Below, one piece after another: positions 33,390-43,368 of a stretch of DNA of 64,000 bases. Within the stretch, counting starts at the first letter, position 1. Every line of letters starts with the position of its first letter. A program made the position numbers and the translations under genes. Origin of the DNA: Caprella mutica (taxonomy: Eukaryota > Arthropoda > Malacostraca > Amphipoda > Caprellidae); assembly GCA_947561585.1 (NCBI GenBank), contig CANNZV010001030.1, forward strand, positions 1 through 64,000, written 5' to 3'. The notes under the pieces were generated by a model. That model was given only the letters and a program-made list of their open reading frames with translations. It did not search any database and was not told where the DNA came from.

Positions 33390-33515
33390 AATTTGATCCC
33401 TGGTAATTTAACTCCCGGTAATTTGATCCCCGGTAATTTGACCCCTGGTAACTTGATTCCGGGTAACATGATCCCCGGATAATTTGGCACCCGATAATTT
33501 GATCACCGTTATTTA
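33390..33515 (+). repeat. 17-bp repeat (GTAATTTGATCCCCG), about seven degenerate units
   Basis: GGTAATTTGATCCCCGG and variants in tandem. The same unit in reverse (CAAATTACCGGGGGCC) forms the array at 34125-34235, so the two enclose the 33655-34072 elements as a long inverted pair. Confidence 0.85.
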
Positions 33516-33649
33516 ATTCTAGGACTTATATTGTGTTTAATTCGTTGCCTTATTTTCCATTTCGCACTATTTCTGATTATTAATTAATTTCATATTTCAT
33601 ATTGTAAATTAATTAGCCATATTGTAAATTTCATACTGTAAATTAATTA

Positions 33650-33780
33650 ATATGTACAAGACTTGGTATCTACAATACAAAAGATTTTTTGGATGAATTT
33701 GTACCATTATTTTGAAATAAATTATTCCACGTTTTGAAATAAATAATTTAACATTTGAAATAAACAAACAAATTATTTAA
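33650..33780 (-). mobile_element. dispersed repeat (CTTGGTATCTACAATAC), inverse copy
   Basis: Reverse counterpart of 18480-18665. It ends directly at the ACTAGTGTAC element. Confidence 0.6.
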
Positions 33781-33782
33781 TA

Positions 33783-34072
33783 ACTAGTGTACTTTCCCGT
33801 TAAAAATAACGGGTCATCATCAGTGCCAATTTATTACCCGTTATTTGGTTACTTTTAATGAATTCAATTGGAATTTATTTTTCTACATAGTCTAATTTAT
33901 TTTATAGATAAAAATACATTTAAAAATTGAAGAAAAGCAGGGGAATTTAAATATCAAGTCAATATATTCCCGTGCGTATCATAGTTACATTCTTCAGGTT
34001 TAATACCCGTCGTGTAAAAGCGGACACAAAATAAATGAATAAATAAACACACTAAGGGAATTATTAGTATAG
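33783..34072. mobile_element. ACTAGTGTACTTTCCCG element, copy 2
   Basis: Collinear with 20548-20830 from end to end, including GGGGAATTTAAATATCAAGT and CCCGTGCGTATCATAGTTAC. Small insertions account for the 7-bp longer length. Confidence 0.85.
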
Positions 34073-34124
34073 ATTTTATTTGATACTATTTTATTTTAAT
34101 ATAATATCTGCATCCCGAGGATCA

Positions 34125-34235
34125 ACTTTTCGGGGGTAAAATTACCGGGGGCCAAATAACCGGAAATCAAATTACCGGGGGCCAAATTACCGGAAATCAA
34201 ATTACTGGCGGCCAAATTACCGGGAATCAAATTAA
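34125..34235 (-). repeat. 17-bp repeat (CAAATTACCGGGGGC), inverted array
   Basis: Six units alternating CAAATTACCGGGGGC and CAAATTACCGGAAAT, about 35 bp per pair. Reverse orientation of 33390-33515. Confidence 0.85.
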
Positions 34236-34244
34236 CTAGCACCC

Positions 34245-35497
34245 AAATATACATTGGTAGGTAGATCGTGTTTTGTTTTCTGTAGTTCCTATAGATATAG
34301 CATTGTAAATACACATTGGTAGGTAGATCGTGTTTTGTTTTCTGTAGTTCCTATAGATATAGCATTGTAAATATACATTGGTAGGTAGATCGTGTTTTGT
34401 TTTCTGTAGTTGCTATAGATATAGCATTGTAAATACACATTGGTAGGTAGATCGTGTTTTGTTTTCTGTAGTTCCTATAGATATAGCATTGTAAATACAC
34501 ATTGGTAGGTAGATCGTGTTTTGTTTTCTGTAGTTCCTATAGATATAGCATTGTAAATACACTTTGGTAGGTAGATCGTGTTTTGTTTTCTGTAGTTCCT
34601 ATAGATATAGCATTGTAAATATACATTGGTAGGTAGATCGTGTTTTGTTTTCTGTAGTTCCTATAGATATAGCATTGTAAATATACATTGGTAGATAGAT
34701 CGTGTTTTGTTTTCTGTAGTTCCTATAGATATAGCATTGTAAATACACATTGGTAGATAGATCGTGTTTTGTTTTCTGTAGTTCCTATAGATATAGCATT
34801 GTAAATACACATTGGTAGATAGATCGTGTTTTGTTTTCTGTAGTTCCTATAGATAAAGCATTGTAAATACACTTTGGTAGGTAGATCGTGTTTTGTTTTC
34901 TGTAGTTCCTATAGATATAGCATTGTAAATATACATTGGTAGATAGATCGTGTTTTGTTTTCTGTAGTTCCTATAGATATAGCATTGTAAATACACATTG
35001 GTAGATAGATCGTGTTTTGTTTTCTGTAGTTCCTATAGATAAAGCATTGTAAATACACTTTGGTAGGTAGATCGTGTTTTGTTTTCTGTAGTTCCTATAG
35101 ATATAGCATTGTAAATACACATTGGTAGGTAGATCGTGTTTTGTTTTCTGCAGTTCCTATAGATATAGCATTGTAAATACACATTGGTAGGTAGATCGTG
35201 TTTTGTTTTCTGCAGTTCCTATAGATATAGCATTGTAAATACACATTGGTAGGTAGATCGTGTTTTGTTTTCTGTAGTTCCTATAGATATAGCATTGTAA
35301 ATACACATTGGTAGATAGATCGTGTTTTGTTTTCTGTAGTTCCTATAGATAAAGCATTGTAAATACACTTTGGTAGGTAGATCGTGTTTTGTTTTCTGTA
35401 GTTCCTATAGATATAGCATTGTAAATACACATTGGTAGGTAGATCGTGTTTTGTTTTCTGCAGTTCCTATAGATATAGCATTGTAAATATACATTGG
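34245..35497. repeat. 62-bp minisatellite, about 20 copies, with higher-order pattern
   Basis: Unit includes AGGTAGATCGTGTTTTGTTT and AGTTCCTATAGATATAGCAT; spacing is exactly 62 bp. A linked pair of variants (AGATAAAGC followed by CACTTTGG) recurs near 34852, 35038 and 35348, that is three and five units apart, so multi-unit blocks have been copied. Confidence 0.96.
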
Positions 35498-35697
35498 TGG
35501 ACTTAAATGAATTTCTTGTAACTTTGGCGAATTTATCGACAATTTTATGGGGTGGAAGAGTGAGAAGCGTCTCGAGGGTCGATGCCAGACTGCAATGTAT
35601 GGCCCTAGAGGCTACAGAGAGAATTATGTACTCGCCAACAAATACCTGTGAAAAAACACTATTGGCTATTGCAATCACTTGTAGTTTAAAAATTTAA
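35494..35697. other. possible exon fragment, both strands open
   Basis: Unique segment of near-balanced composition between two arrays. The plus strand is open for 67 residues but from a TTG, with no ATG; it ends EKTLLAIAITCSLKI. The minus strand is open too and reads on into the 62-bp array. No family recognised. Confidence 0.18.
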
Positions 35698-35849
35698 ACC
35701 ATATTATTATTATTATTACTGGTGAATTATTTATAATTGTCTTACCGTAAAAAATACGATAGAACAATCATTTTTTCACTGTTACATTTTCATACGAAGT
35801 CAATTAAATGTTTTGTGTACACACGTACTGTAAAATATTTAATGCAATG

Positions 35850-37252
35850 TGTCATCTCTAAATAGATGTGTCATGTTTGTTTATTGTGTCATCTCTGTTC
35901 ATTGTGTCATCTCATTGTGTCATCTCATTGTGTCATCTCATTGTGTCATCTCAGTTCATTCTGTCATCTCTGTTCACTGTCTCATCTCCTTGTGTCATCT
36001 CTGTTCACTGTGTCATCTCTGTCCTCTGTGTCATCTCTGTTCATTGTGTCATCTCTGTCCATTGTGTCATCTCCTTGTGTCATCTCTGTTCATTGTGTCA
36101 TCTCTGTCCATTGTGTCATCTCTGTCCATTGTGTCATCTCCTTGTGTCATCTCTGTTCATTGTGTCATCTCTGTTCACTGTGTCATCTCATTGTGTCATC
36201 TCTGTTCATTGTGTCATCTCATTGTGTCATCTCTATTCATTGTGTCATCTCTGTCCATTGTGTCATCTCTTTGTGTCATTTCTGTCCATTGTGTCATCTC
36301 CTTGTGTCATCTCTGCTCATTGTGTCATCTCATTGTGTCATCTCTGTCTATTGTGTCATCTCCTTGTGTCATCTCTGTCCATTGTGTCATCTCATTGTGT
36401 CATCTCTGTTCATTGTGTCATCTCCTTGTGTCATCTCTGTTCATTGTGTCATCTCATTGTGTCATCTCTGTTCATTGTGTCATCTCATTGTGTCATCTCT
36501 GTTCATTGTGTCATCTCTGTTCATTGTGTCATCTCCTTGTGTCATATCATTGTGTCATCTCTGTTCACTGTGTCATCTCATTGTGTCATCTCTGTTCATT
36601 GTGTCATCTCTGTTCATTGTGTCATCTCATTGTGTTATCTCTGTCCTCTGTGTCATCTCTATTCATTGTGTCATCTCTGTTCATTGTGTCATCTCTGTTC
36701 ACTGTGTCATCTCTGTTCATTGTGTCATCTCTGTTCACTGTGTCATCTCTGTTCATTGTGTCATCTCTGTTCATTGTGTCATCTCTGTTCATTGTGTCAT
36801 CTCATTGTGTTATCTCTGTCCTCTGTGTCATCTCTGTTCATTGTGTCATCTCTGTTCATTGTGTCATCTCTGTTCACTGTGTCATCTCTGTTCATTGTGT
36901 CATCTCTGTTCACTGTGTCATCTCTGTTCATTGTGTCATCTCTGTTCACTGTGTCATCTCTGTTCATTGTGTCATCTCTGTTCATTGTGTCATCTCTGTT
37001 CATTGTGTCATCTCATTGTGTTATCTCTGTCCTCTGTGTCATCTCTGTTCATTGTGTCATCTCTGTTCATTGTGTCATCTCTGTTCACTGTGTCATCTCT
37101 GTTCATTGTGTCATCTCTGTTCACTGTGTCATCTCTGTTCATTGTGTCATCTCTGTTCATTGTGTCATCTCTGTTCACTGTGTCATCTGTGTCCTCTGTG
37201 TCATCTCTGTTCACTGTGTCATCTCTGTCCTCTGTGTCATCTCATTGTGTCA
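35850..37252. repeat. 18/13-bp minisatellite (TGTGTCATCTCTGTTCAT)
   Basis: Mix of 18-bp units and 13-bp units (TGTGTCATCTCAT). All three plus-strand frames are open for over 470 codons because the unit contains no stop on that strand; none is a gene. A marker variant (TGTGTTATCTCTGTCCTC) at 36631, 36806 and 37017 reveals blocks of 175 and 211 bp duplicated in the right half. Confidence 0.97.
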
Positions 37253-37743
37253 TGTGTTTGTCATTAGAGGGGGCGCTAATTTCCCGCTGACAGGTCAGCA
37301 TTCTCCCTCTTTGAAGTCATGAGACACCAATTAAACAGTACGTCAGGAACAGATCTGGTAAAGGGGGGGGGGGGGTACAGTTTGGGGCAGGTGGGGGTGT
37401 ATAAGATAGCCTATATAACCTGTACAGGTGTTGAAAATATCTTTGTCTGACCATAGTACATATAATACCACTGTAAAAATTGAACACATATCAATAATAA
37501 ACATATTTTTAAGAACAATAATTCAAATATGAATATAAGTATGTATTTCTACACAAAAAATAATAGTTACACTAGGGTTTATAATGTTGTTAATTACTTA
37601 TTTACTGTTAACCAAAACCCAATCTGTAAGAAACGCCGTTCTGTACCATATTAATATAGTGTTTCTTTCTTTATTCATATATTTGTTATTTAATAAATAG
37701 GTCTACCTATCTAATGTGCTGATTGTACTTTTTTGAAATAGGC
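37253..37743. other. spacer with G-rich tract
   Basis: G run at about 37363-37376 followed by GGGGCAGGTGGGGG. Otherwise AT-rich, with no gene. Confidence 0.5.
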
Positions 37744-37797
37744 TAAAGGCCAGTACACATATAGGGTTTTTTCAGTCTTTCCACTTGACTTTTTGCT
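37744..37797. mobile_element. solo left end of the AGGGCCGTACACACG family
   Basis: AAAGGCCAGTACACATATAG, GGGTTTTTTCAGTCTTTCCA and GACTTTTTGCT match the left arm at 25409. In place of AAGCTCCTCC the sequence passes straight into the 12-bp array. Confidence 0.75.
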
Positions 37798-38070
37798 TCT
37801 AACAATTACTGTAACAATTCCTCTAACAATTACTGTAACAATTCCTCTAACAATTTCTGTAACAATTCCTCTAACAATTCCTCTAACAATTCCTCTAACA
37901 ATTACTGTAACAATTACTGTAACAATTCCTCTAACAATTTCTGTAACAATTCCTCTAACAATTCCTCTAACAATTTCTGTAACAATTCCTCTAACAATTC
38001 CTCTAACAATTCCTCTAACAATTCCTCTAACAATTCCTCTAACAATTCCTCTAACAATTCCTGTATATCG
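37798..38070. repeat. 12-bp array (TAACAATTCCTC)
   Basis: About 23 units, TAACAATTCCTC alternating irregularly with TAACAATTACTG and TAACAATTTCTG. Open frames of IVRG and TIPL repeats on the two strands are artefacts. It starts exactly where the transposon arm breaks off. Confidence 0.95.
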
Positions 38071-38139
38071 TAACATGTGACTGCTGTCATCAGGTTTGGT
38101 AAATTATAACCTGGAGATGATGAGATGTCCTGCAGAGAT

Positions 38140-38742
38140 TGGTACACTGATTGTGAGTACACGGTACACTGATTGTGAGTACACGGTACACTGATTGTGA
38201 GTACACGGTACACTGATTGTGAGTACACGGTACACTGATTGTGAGTACACGGTACACTGATTGTGAGTACATGGTACACTGATTGTGAGTACACGGTACA
38301 CTGATTGTGAGTACATGGTACACTGATTGTGAGTACACGGTACACTGATTGTGAGTACATGGTACACTGATTGTGAGTACACGGTACACTGATTGTGAGT
38401 ACATGGTACACTGATTGTGAGTACACGGTACACTGATTGTGAGTACACGGTACACTGATTGTGAGTACACGGTACACTGATTGTGAGTACATGGTACACT
38501 GATTGTGAGTACACGGTACACTGATTGTGAGTACACGGTACACTGATTGTGAGTACACGGTACACTGATTGTGAGTACACGGTACACTGATGATTGTGAG
38601 TACACGGTACACTGATTGTGAGTACACGGTACACTGATTGTGAGTACACGGTACACTGATTTTGAGTACACGGTACACTGTTTGTGAGTACACGGTACAC
38701 TGATTGTGAGTACACGGTACACTGATTGTGAGTACACGGTGG
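38140..38742. repeat. 22-bp minisatellite (GGTACACTGATTGTGAGTAC)
   Basis: About 27 units; most end ACAC, some ATGG-type variants are interspersed. The minus strand is open in several frames (up to 521 codons with the next array), an artefact. Confidence 0.96.
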
Positions 38743-39663
38743 TGATAGAGTGAGTACACGGTGGTGATAAGAGAGTACACGGTTCACGGTGGTGATAGGA
38801 GAGTACACGATACACGGTGGTGATAGAGAGAGTACAAGGTACACGGTGGTAATAGAGAGAGTACAAGGTACACGGTGGTAATAGAGAGAGTACAAGGTAC
38901 ACGGTGGTAATAGAGAGAGTACACGGTACACGGTGATGATAGAAAGTATACACGGTTCACGGTGGTGATAGGAGAGTACAAGGTACACGGTGGTGATAGG
39001 AGAGTACAAGGTACACGGTGGTAATAGAGAGAGTACAAGGTACACGGTGGCGATAGGAGAGTATACACGGTACACGGTGGCGATAGGAGAGTACACGGTA
39101 CACGGTGGTGATAGGAGAGTACATGGTACACGGTGGCGATAGGAAAATACACGGTACACGGTGGCGATAGAGAGAGTACACGATACACGGTGGTGATAGA
39201 GAGAGTACAAGGTACACGGTGGCGATAGGAGAGTATACACGGTACACGGTGGCGATAGGAGAATACACGGTACACGGTGGTGATAGGAGAGTACACGGTA
39301 CACGCTGGTGATAGAGAGAGTACACGATACACGGTGGTGATAGAGAGAGTACAAGGTACACGGTGGCGATAGGAGAGTATACACGGTACACGGTGGCGAT
39401 AGGAGAATACACGGTACACGGTGGTGATAGGAGAGTACACGGTACACGGTGGTGATATGAGAGTACACGGTACACGGTGGTGATATGAGAGTACACGGTA
39501 ACGGTGGTGATAGGAGAGTACACGGTACACGGTGGTGATAGAGAGAGTACACGGTACACGGTGGTGATAGAGAGAGTACACGGTACACGGTGGTGATAGA
39601 GAGAGTACACGGTACACGGTGGCGATAGGAGAGTACACGGTGGCGATAGGAAAGTACACGGTA
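38743..39663. repeat. 27-30 bp minisatellite (GGTACACGGTGGTGATAG)
   Basis: About 32 units of variable length, each with GAGAGTACACGGTACACGG and TGATAG or CGATAG. It shares GAGTACACGGTACAC with the 22-bp array it touches, so one array probably grew from the other. Confidence 0.95.
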
Positions 39664-39759
39664 ATGCATACAAAGTTTACTATAATAAAAAAATTAAAGT
39701 TTTATTTCTGACCCAATAAAGTTCGTAATGTATAAAATAAAAGTAACCTATTATAATAT

Positions 39760-40010
39760 AAAGGTAAGTAATTACTACATGTAAGTAATTAGTAATTACT
39801 ACATGTAAGTAATTAGTAATTACTACATGTAAGTAATTAGTAATTACTACATGTAAGTAATTAGTAATTACTACATGTAAGTAATTAGTAATTACTACAT
39901 GTAAGTAATTAGTAATTACTACATGTAAGTAATTACTACATGTAAGTAATTACTACATGTAAGTAATTACTACATGTAAGTAATTAGTAATTACTACATG
40001 TAAGTAATAG
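39760..40010. repeat. 24-bp palindrome-rich array (ACATGTAAGTAATTAG)
   Basis: TAAGTAATTAGTAATTACTA plus CATG every 24 bp, with a few 17-bp short units. Both AGTAATTACT and ACATGT are self-complementary, so the array can form repeated hairpins. Confidence 0.95.
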
Positions 40011-40321
40011 ACTTTTCCACCACATTGAATGGCTGACATTTAGCTAAAGGTTCCCCATTATATTCCATAGTTAATATCAATGATTTTATCTTCTCTAACC
40101 TTTACTTTGTATTAAGATGAACCAATATAATGAGTTGCTCTATTATTCAGACTGAATCTCTTGAAGTGTAGTCTTTATGCCCTGAAATACGCTGTGCGAC
40201 TGGATGAGTGGATATTGTAAGATTAACTTCGCAGATTGCAGTAGGTTATATTTTAGGCCGCATATATTAATTTTTTATTTATGTTGAATGTAAGGTTGAT
40301 TGAAATTAGATGAAGATTGTA
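40011..40321. other. AT-rich spacer
   Basis: Nothing recognised. Confidence 0.5.
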
Positions 40322-40511
40322 GGGTGAGTTCCGAGTTACCGGGCGGTTTCACATTTTTAGATATGGAAGAAAAAGGGTGAATGCCTAGTTGACGTCCCTA
40401 AATGAAATAGGGACGTGAACTAGGAAAGTACCGAAAAAAGTTAATGATTATTATATACTTTTTCTTACGTGACCGAAAATGTGGAAATGTCCGATAACTC
40501 GGAACTTACCC
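40322..40511. mobile_element. GGGTAAGTT-family MITE, copy F, distinct hairpin core
   Basis: TA at 40320-40321 and 40512-40513. Ends GGGTGAGTTCCGAGTTACCG and CGATAACTCGGAACTTACCC. The centre (40387-40427) is a different hairpin, CCTAGTTGACGTCCCTA paired with TAGGGACGTGAACTAGG, one mismatch, 7-base loop. Confidence 0.9.
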
Positions 40512-40990
40512 TATATCTTTTATATGGTTCAAAGAATATAAAAAAAAATTATGTAATCAGTTAAGTTTTCGTTTGAAAATTTGTAAAGGAAAAATTATAA
40601 AATACGAATTAAATTAATATTTACGATATGAAATTACCAAAATTCTATATGATGTCAATATATATAATAAATGTAAATTTACAATAAGACAGATTAATTG
40701 ATATAAATTTAATAATAAGTGACATAGTTATAGTTAACTAGTATTTGAAATTTTTTATTACCTACCCTAATTACCAATATTAAAAATGTTAGAAACAGTA
40801 ATTATTCTTAAAGGCCAATACACTAGTACCTATAATATTATCCAAGACATACCTATTGTATTATGTAAAGAATACTTATATATAGATTTTAATCTATCTT
40901 AGATAGTAATACCTACTTCATTATATTAAAATATAAAATAGATAAACAGTATATATAATGACTATGAAACTATGATCAATAATTGTTTTA
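40512..40990. other. AT-rich spacer
   Basis: AAAGGCCAATACACTAG at about 40811 may be a scrap of the AGGGCCGTACACACG left end. No gene. Confidence 0.45.
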
Positions 40991-41050
40991 TCTATACTAT
41001 AATGAGAGCCGCGTCCGTCCGTCCGTATGTCTGTCTGTCCGTGTGTCACA
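40991..41050 (+). mobile_element. Helitron-like 5-prime terminus
   Basis: Begins TCTATACTATAATGAGAGC directly after an A, then has short CCGTCCGTCCGTATGTCTGT runs. Insect Helitrons commonly start TCTATACTA followed by such tetranucleotide repeats and insert between A and T; that is family knowledge. No Rep/helicase frame and no convincing CTRR end with hairpin was located downstream, so the element length is unknown. Confidence 0.5.
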
Positions 41051-41353
41051 CTTTTATTAAGAAATACATATTAAAAGGAGAAACAAATCATTTGTGGCAG
41101 TATCATGACTACGGACTACAATAATACTGACACTAATAATTTGAAAAATTAAATTCATATTTTGACTTTTGAGAGATTTCGTTTTATCAGAATATGTGAA
41201 TCCATAACACATTCCTGCATTCGAATATAATTTAGATTCAATAACAGGTACTGTACTAGTGTCAGATAAAAATTAGGTACTAGGACAGAGTATCGAAAGA
41301 CAAAGTATACTCTGTCCACACACCAAAAATTAAATTGAAACTCAGAAATACTT
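41051..41353. other. possible Helitron interior or spacer
   Basis: Contains an inverted pair AGTATCGAAAGACAAAGTATAC-like at 41285-41312. No open frame. Confidence 0.35.
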
Positions 41354-41573
41354 GGGTAGGTTCCTAGTTATCGAACTGTTTTATATTTTCGATCAAGTAT
41401 GAAAAAAAGTATATAATTGTTATTATTATTTAAGTTTAGTCTTAATTGGTATCCAAGACAACTGCTGATACATGGATGCAAATTAAAATAAATGTTAAAT
41501 AATAATTATTAACATATACTTATTTCATACATGATCGCAAAGTACGGACCGTTCGATAATTTGGAGCTTACCC
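41354..41573. mobile_element. GGGTAAGTT-family MITE, copy G, decayed GGTATCC core
   Basis: Ends GGGTAGGTTCCTAGTTATCG and CGATAATTTGGAGCTTACCC. The core at 41449-41490 reads TTGGTATCCAAGACAACTGC and TGATACATGGATGCAAATT, clearly the same palindrome with several changes. Confidence 0.82.
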
Positions 41574-41589
41574 TTGTTTTATGTTTTTA

Positions 41590-41876
41590 GGTAATTTAAA
41601 TAGTTTATTAATTTTAATATGTTATTAATTTAAATATGTTATTAATTTAAATATGTTATTAATTTAAATATGTTATTAATTTAAATATGTTATTAATTTA
41701 AATATGTTATTAATTTAAATATGTTATTAATTTTAATATGTTATTAATTTAAATATGTTATTAATTTAAATATGTTATTAATTTTAATATGTTATTAATT
41801 TAAATATGTTATTAATTTAAATATGTTATTAATTTAAATATGTTATTAATTTAAATATGTTATAAATTTAAATATA
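41590..41876. repeat. 17-bp array (ATGTTATTAATTTAAAT)
   Basis: About 17 units at exact 17-bp spacing (41653, 41670 and on), variants with TTTTAAT in place of TTTAAAT. A+T is about 94 percent in the unit. It starts 17 bp after a MITE end. Confidence 0.95.
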
Positions 41877-42354
41877 ATGATTTGAAGAAGGCATCAAAAT
41901 TAGGAATTAATTACATTCCATAAATGAAGACATATAAAGTTACGATTTACTACATTTTATAGAATAATAAAAAATGAAGAAACATAGAGAAAAAAATTAT
42001 ATAAAGGAAAAAAAAAAAAACGTATAAGTGGAGAAAAATGAAAAAAAAAATAATAATATGAATGAATAAACTAGAAAATAGTACCTATAGAAATGATAAT
42101 ATGAAAAAGAAGAAGAAAACAATTAATGGCTAAATAAACGCTATCTTTTCAATATCAATTGAAATCCTCTCTAATTTCAATTCCAGATTTCAGTTTTAGA
42201 GGATAGAAGTTGACTGAAGTCATTCCCCTCTAATGATTGGGACAATCAGTTAGATAATAGAGTCATTTCACGGGTAGGACTACCGATATACATTTCATGA
42301 GTCAATGCAGACACCATTCGAACTGAAACATAGGGAATGGATAAAAAAAATCAT
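41877..42354. other. AT-rich spacer
   Basis: A-rich tracts near 42009-42050; nothing else supported. Confidence 0.5.
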
Positions 42355-42493
42355 ATTATTCCTAATCGGTAAAACTGCAAAAAAAAAAATCCGTCATATA
42401 AGAAAAATCTATATTATAATTGTTATTTTATTTTTATTGGTACCCATGATACCTGCAGGTATGTGAAACTGACCGATAATTCGTAATTTACCC
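42355..42493. mobile_element. GGGTAAGTT-family MITE, copy H, damaged
   Basis: Right end GACCGATAATTCGTAATTTA then CCC and TA is intact; the left arm (CCTAATCGGTAAAACTGC) has lost its tip. The core TTGGTACCCATGATACCTGC at 42439 is only half present: its inverse half and the first part of the right arm are deleted. Confidence 0.75.
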
Positions 42494-42612
42494 TATATTA
42501 ATAAGTATTTAAAACAATTTTAAAATCGAATATACATCGTTCGTATTCTAGAACAGAGTAATAAACACAACTTTTTTTTCGAGTTATCCATATAAATTTT
42601 AAAATACTGATT

Positions 42613-42816
42613 TAAGGCTGCTTCACACATCACCGATATCCGTCCGGTACGTCACCGGTCCGTCTCCGTCACTCTCCTCTCAGTGATTCGGTATCAGTGA
42701 AACTTTACTTTAATTTCAACGGACCTATTCACACAGTACTGGCTCTCTCCAGGGATAAAAAAATAACTGACCGGTGACGTGCCGGACGGATATCGGTGAT
42801 GTGTAAAGCAGTCTTT
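42613..42816. mobile_element. 204-bp TIR element (AAGGCTGCTTCACACATC)
   Basis: Left arm AAGGCTGCTTCACACATCAC then CGATATCCGTCCGGTACGTC; the right arm 42768-42816 is its inverse (CGGATATCGGTGATGTG). Arms are about 49 bp and almost identical. Higher G+C than the surroundings. Only one copy in the window; the 87-residue minus-strand frame starting beyond it is spurious. The superfamily is not certain. Confidence 0.88.
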
Positions 42817-43250
42817 ATTTGGTAAAACTTTCATAATTGTAACTCTAAAATGTACCGCTAGAGAGGCTAAATGTCCTAACGATATATCATTATATGTACG
42901 TACATTACAAGTACCAAAACGCCTCTCCTGAAAATTAGCTATAGTGTAAAAATTCATCGTAAAAAATCAGAATTAAAAACACCAACATCCATTTTTTTCA
43001 GTTTACGGCGAAAACTTTATCATAGTCGAGTAATTTATCGTGATCTTTTTATCCTCGATTATAATCACTGTTTGAAATTATAGTCTGACGATGGGTGATT
43101 ATCTTCTTTATTATTTGGCACTACAAAAATCTGAACTATGTAATCCTATTGACTATATGAAATTTTTTTGAAAAAAAAAACTAAGATGATTGCAGAACCT
43201 CCTACATCTCGCTACATATCGTCACATTCATATCAATTATATAATACAGA
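42817..43250. other. AT-rich spacer
   Basis: Nothing recognised. Confidence 0.5.
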
Positions 43251-43368
43251 TTTAGTTCTGAGTTATTAAACAATTCCACATTTTCGGCCATTTAAAATAA
43301 GAAAAAAATTGATAATAATTGTTCTTAGATGTGGAAAATGTGTAACTGCCCGTCTGGCAACTTATCCT
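43251..43368. mobile_element. GGGTAAGTT-family MITE, copy I, diverged
   Basis: Left arm TTTAGTTCTGAGTTATTAAA with TTCCACATTTTCGGCCAT; right arm ATGTGGAAAATGTGTAACTG and AACTTATCCT. No core palindrome. Terminal GGG/CCC lost. Confidence 0.65.

Noticed and set aside
35849..37322. Three plus-strand frames of more than 470 codons
   Set aside because: All three frames are open at once over an 18/13-bp tandem array whose unit has no stop on this strand. Translations are shuffled HCVISV and SLFIVS repeats.
37264..37345. Third copy of the AAACARTCATGAAGTGTGCA dispersed repeat
   Set aside because: Only short words (GAAGTCATGAG, TTAAACAGTACG) agree, and in a different order from the copies at 7093 and 32857.
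37914..39673. Minus-strand frames up to 521 codons
   Set aside because: They cover the 22-bp and 28-bp arrays, overlap each other in several frames and encode only CTHNQCTVYS and HRVPCTL-type repeats.
42694..42957. 87-residue minus-strand frame
   Set aside because: Crosses the right arm of a TIR element into AT-rich DNA; no protein-like features.
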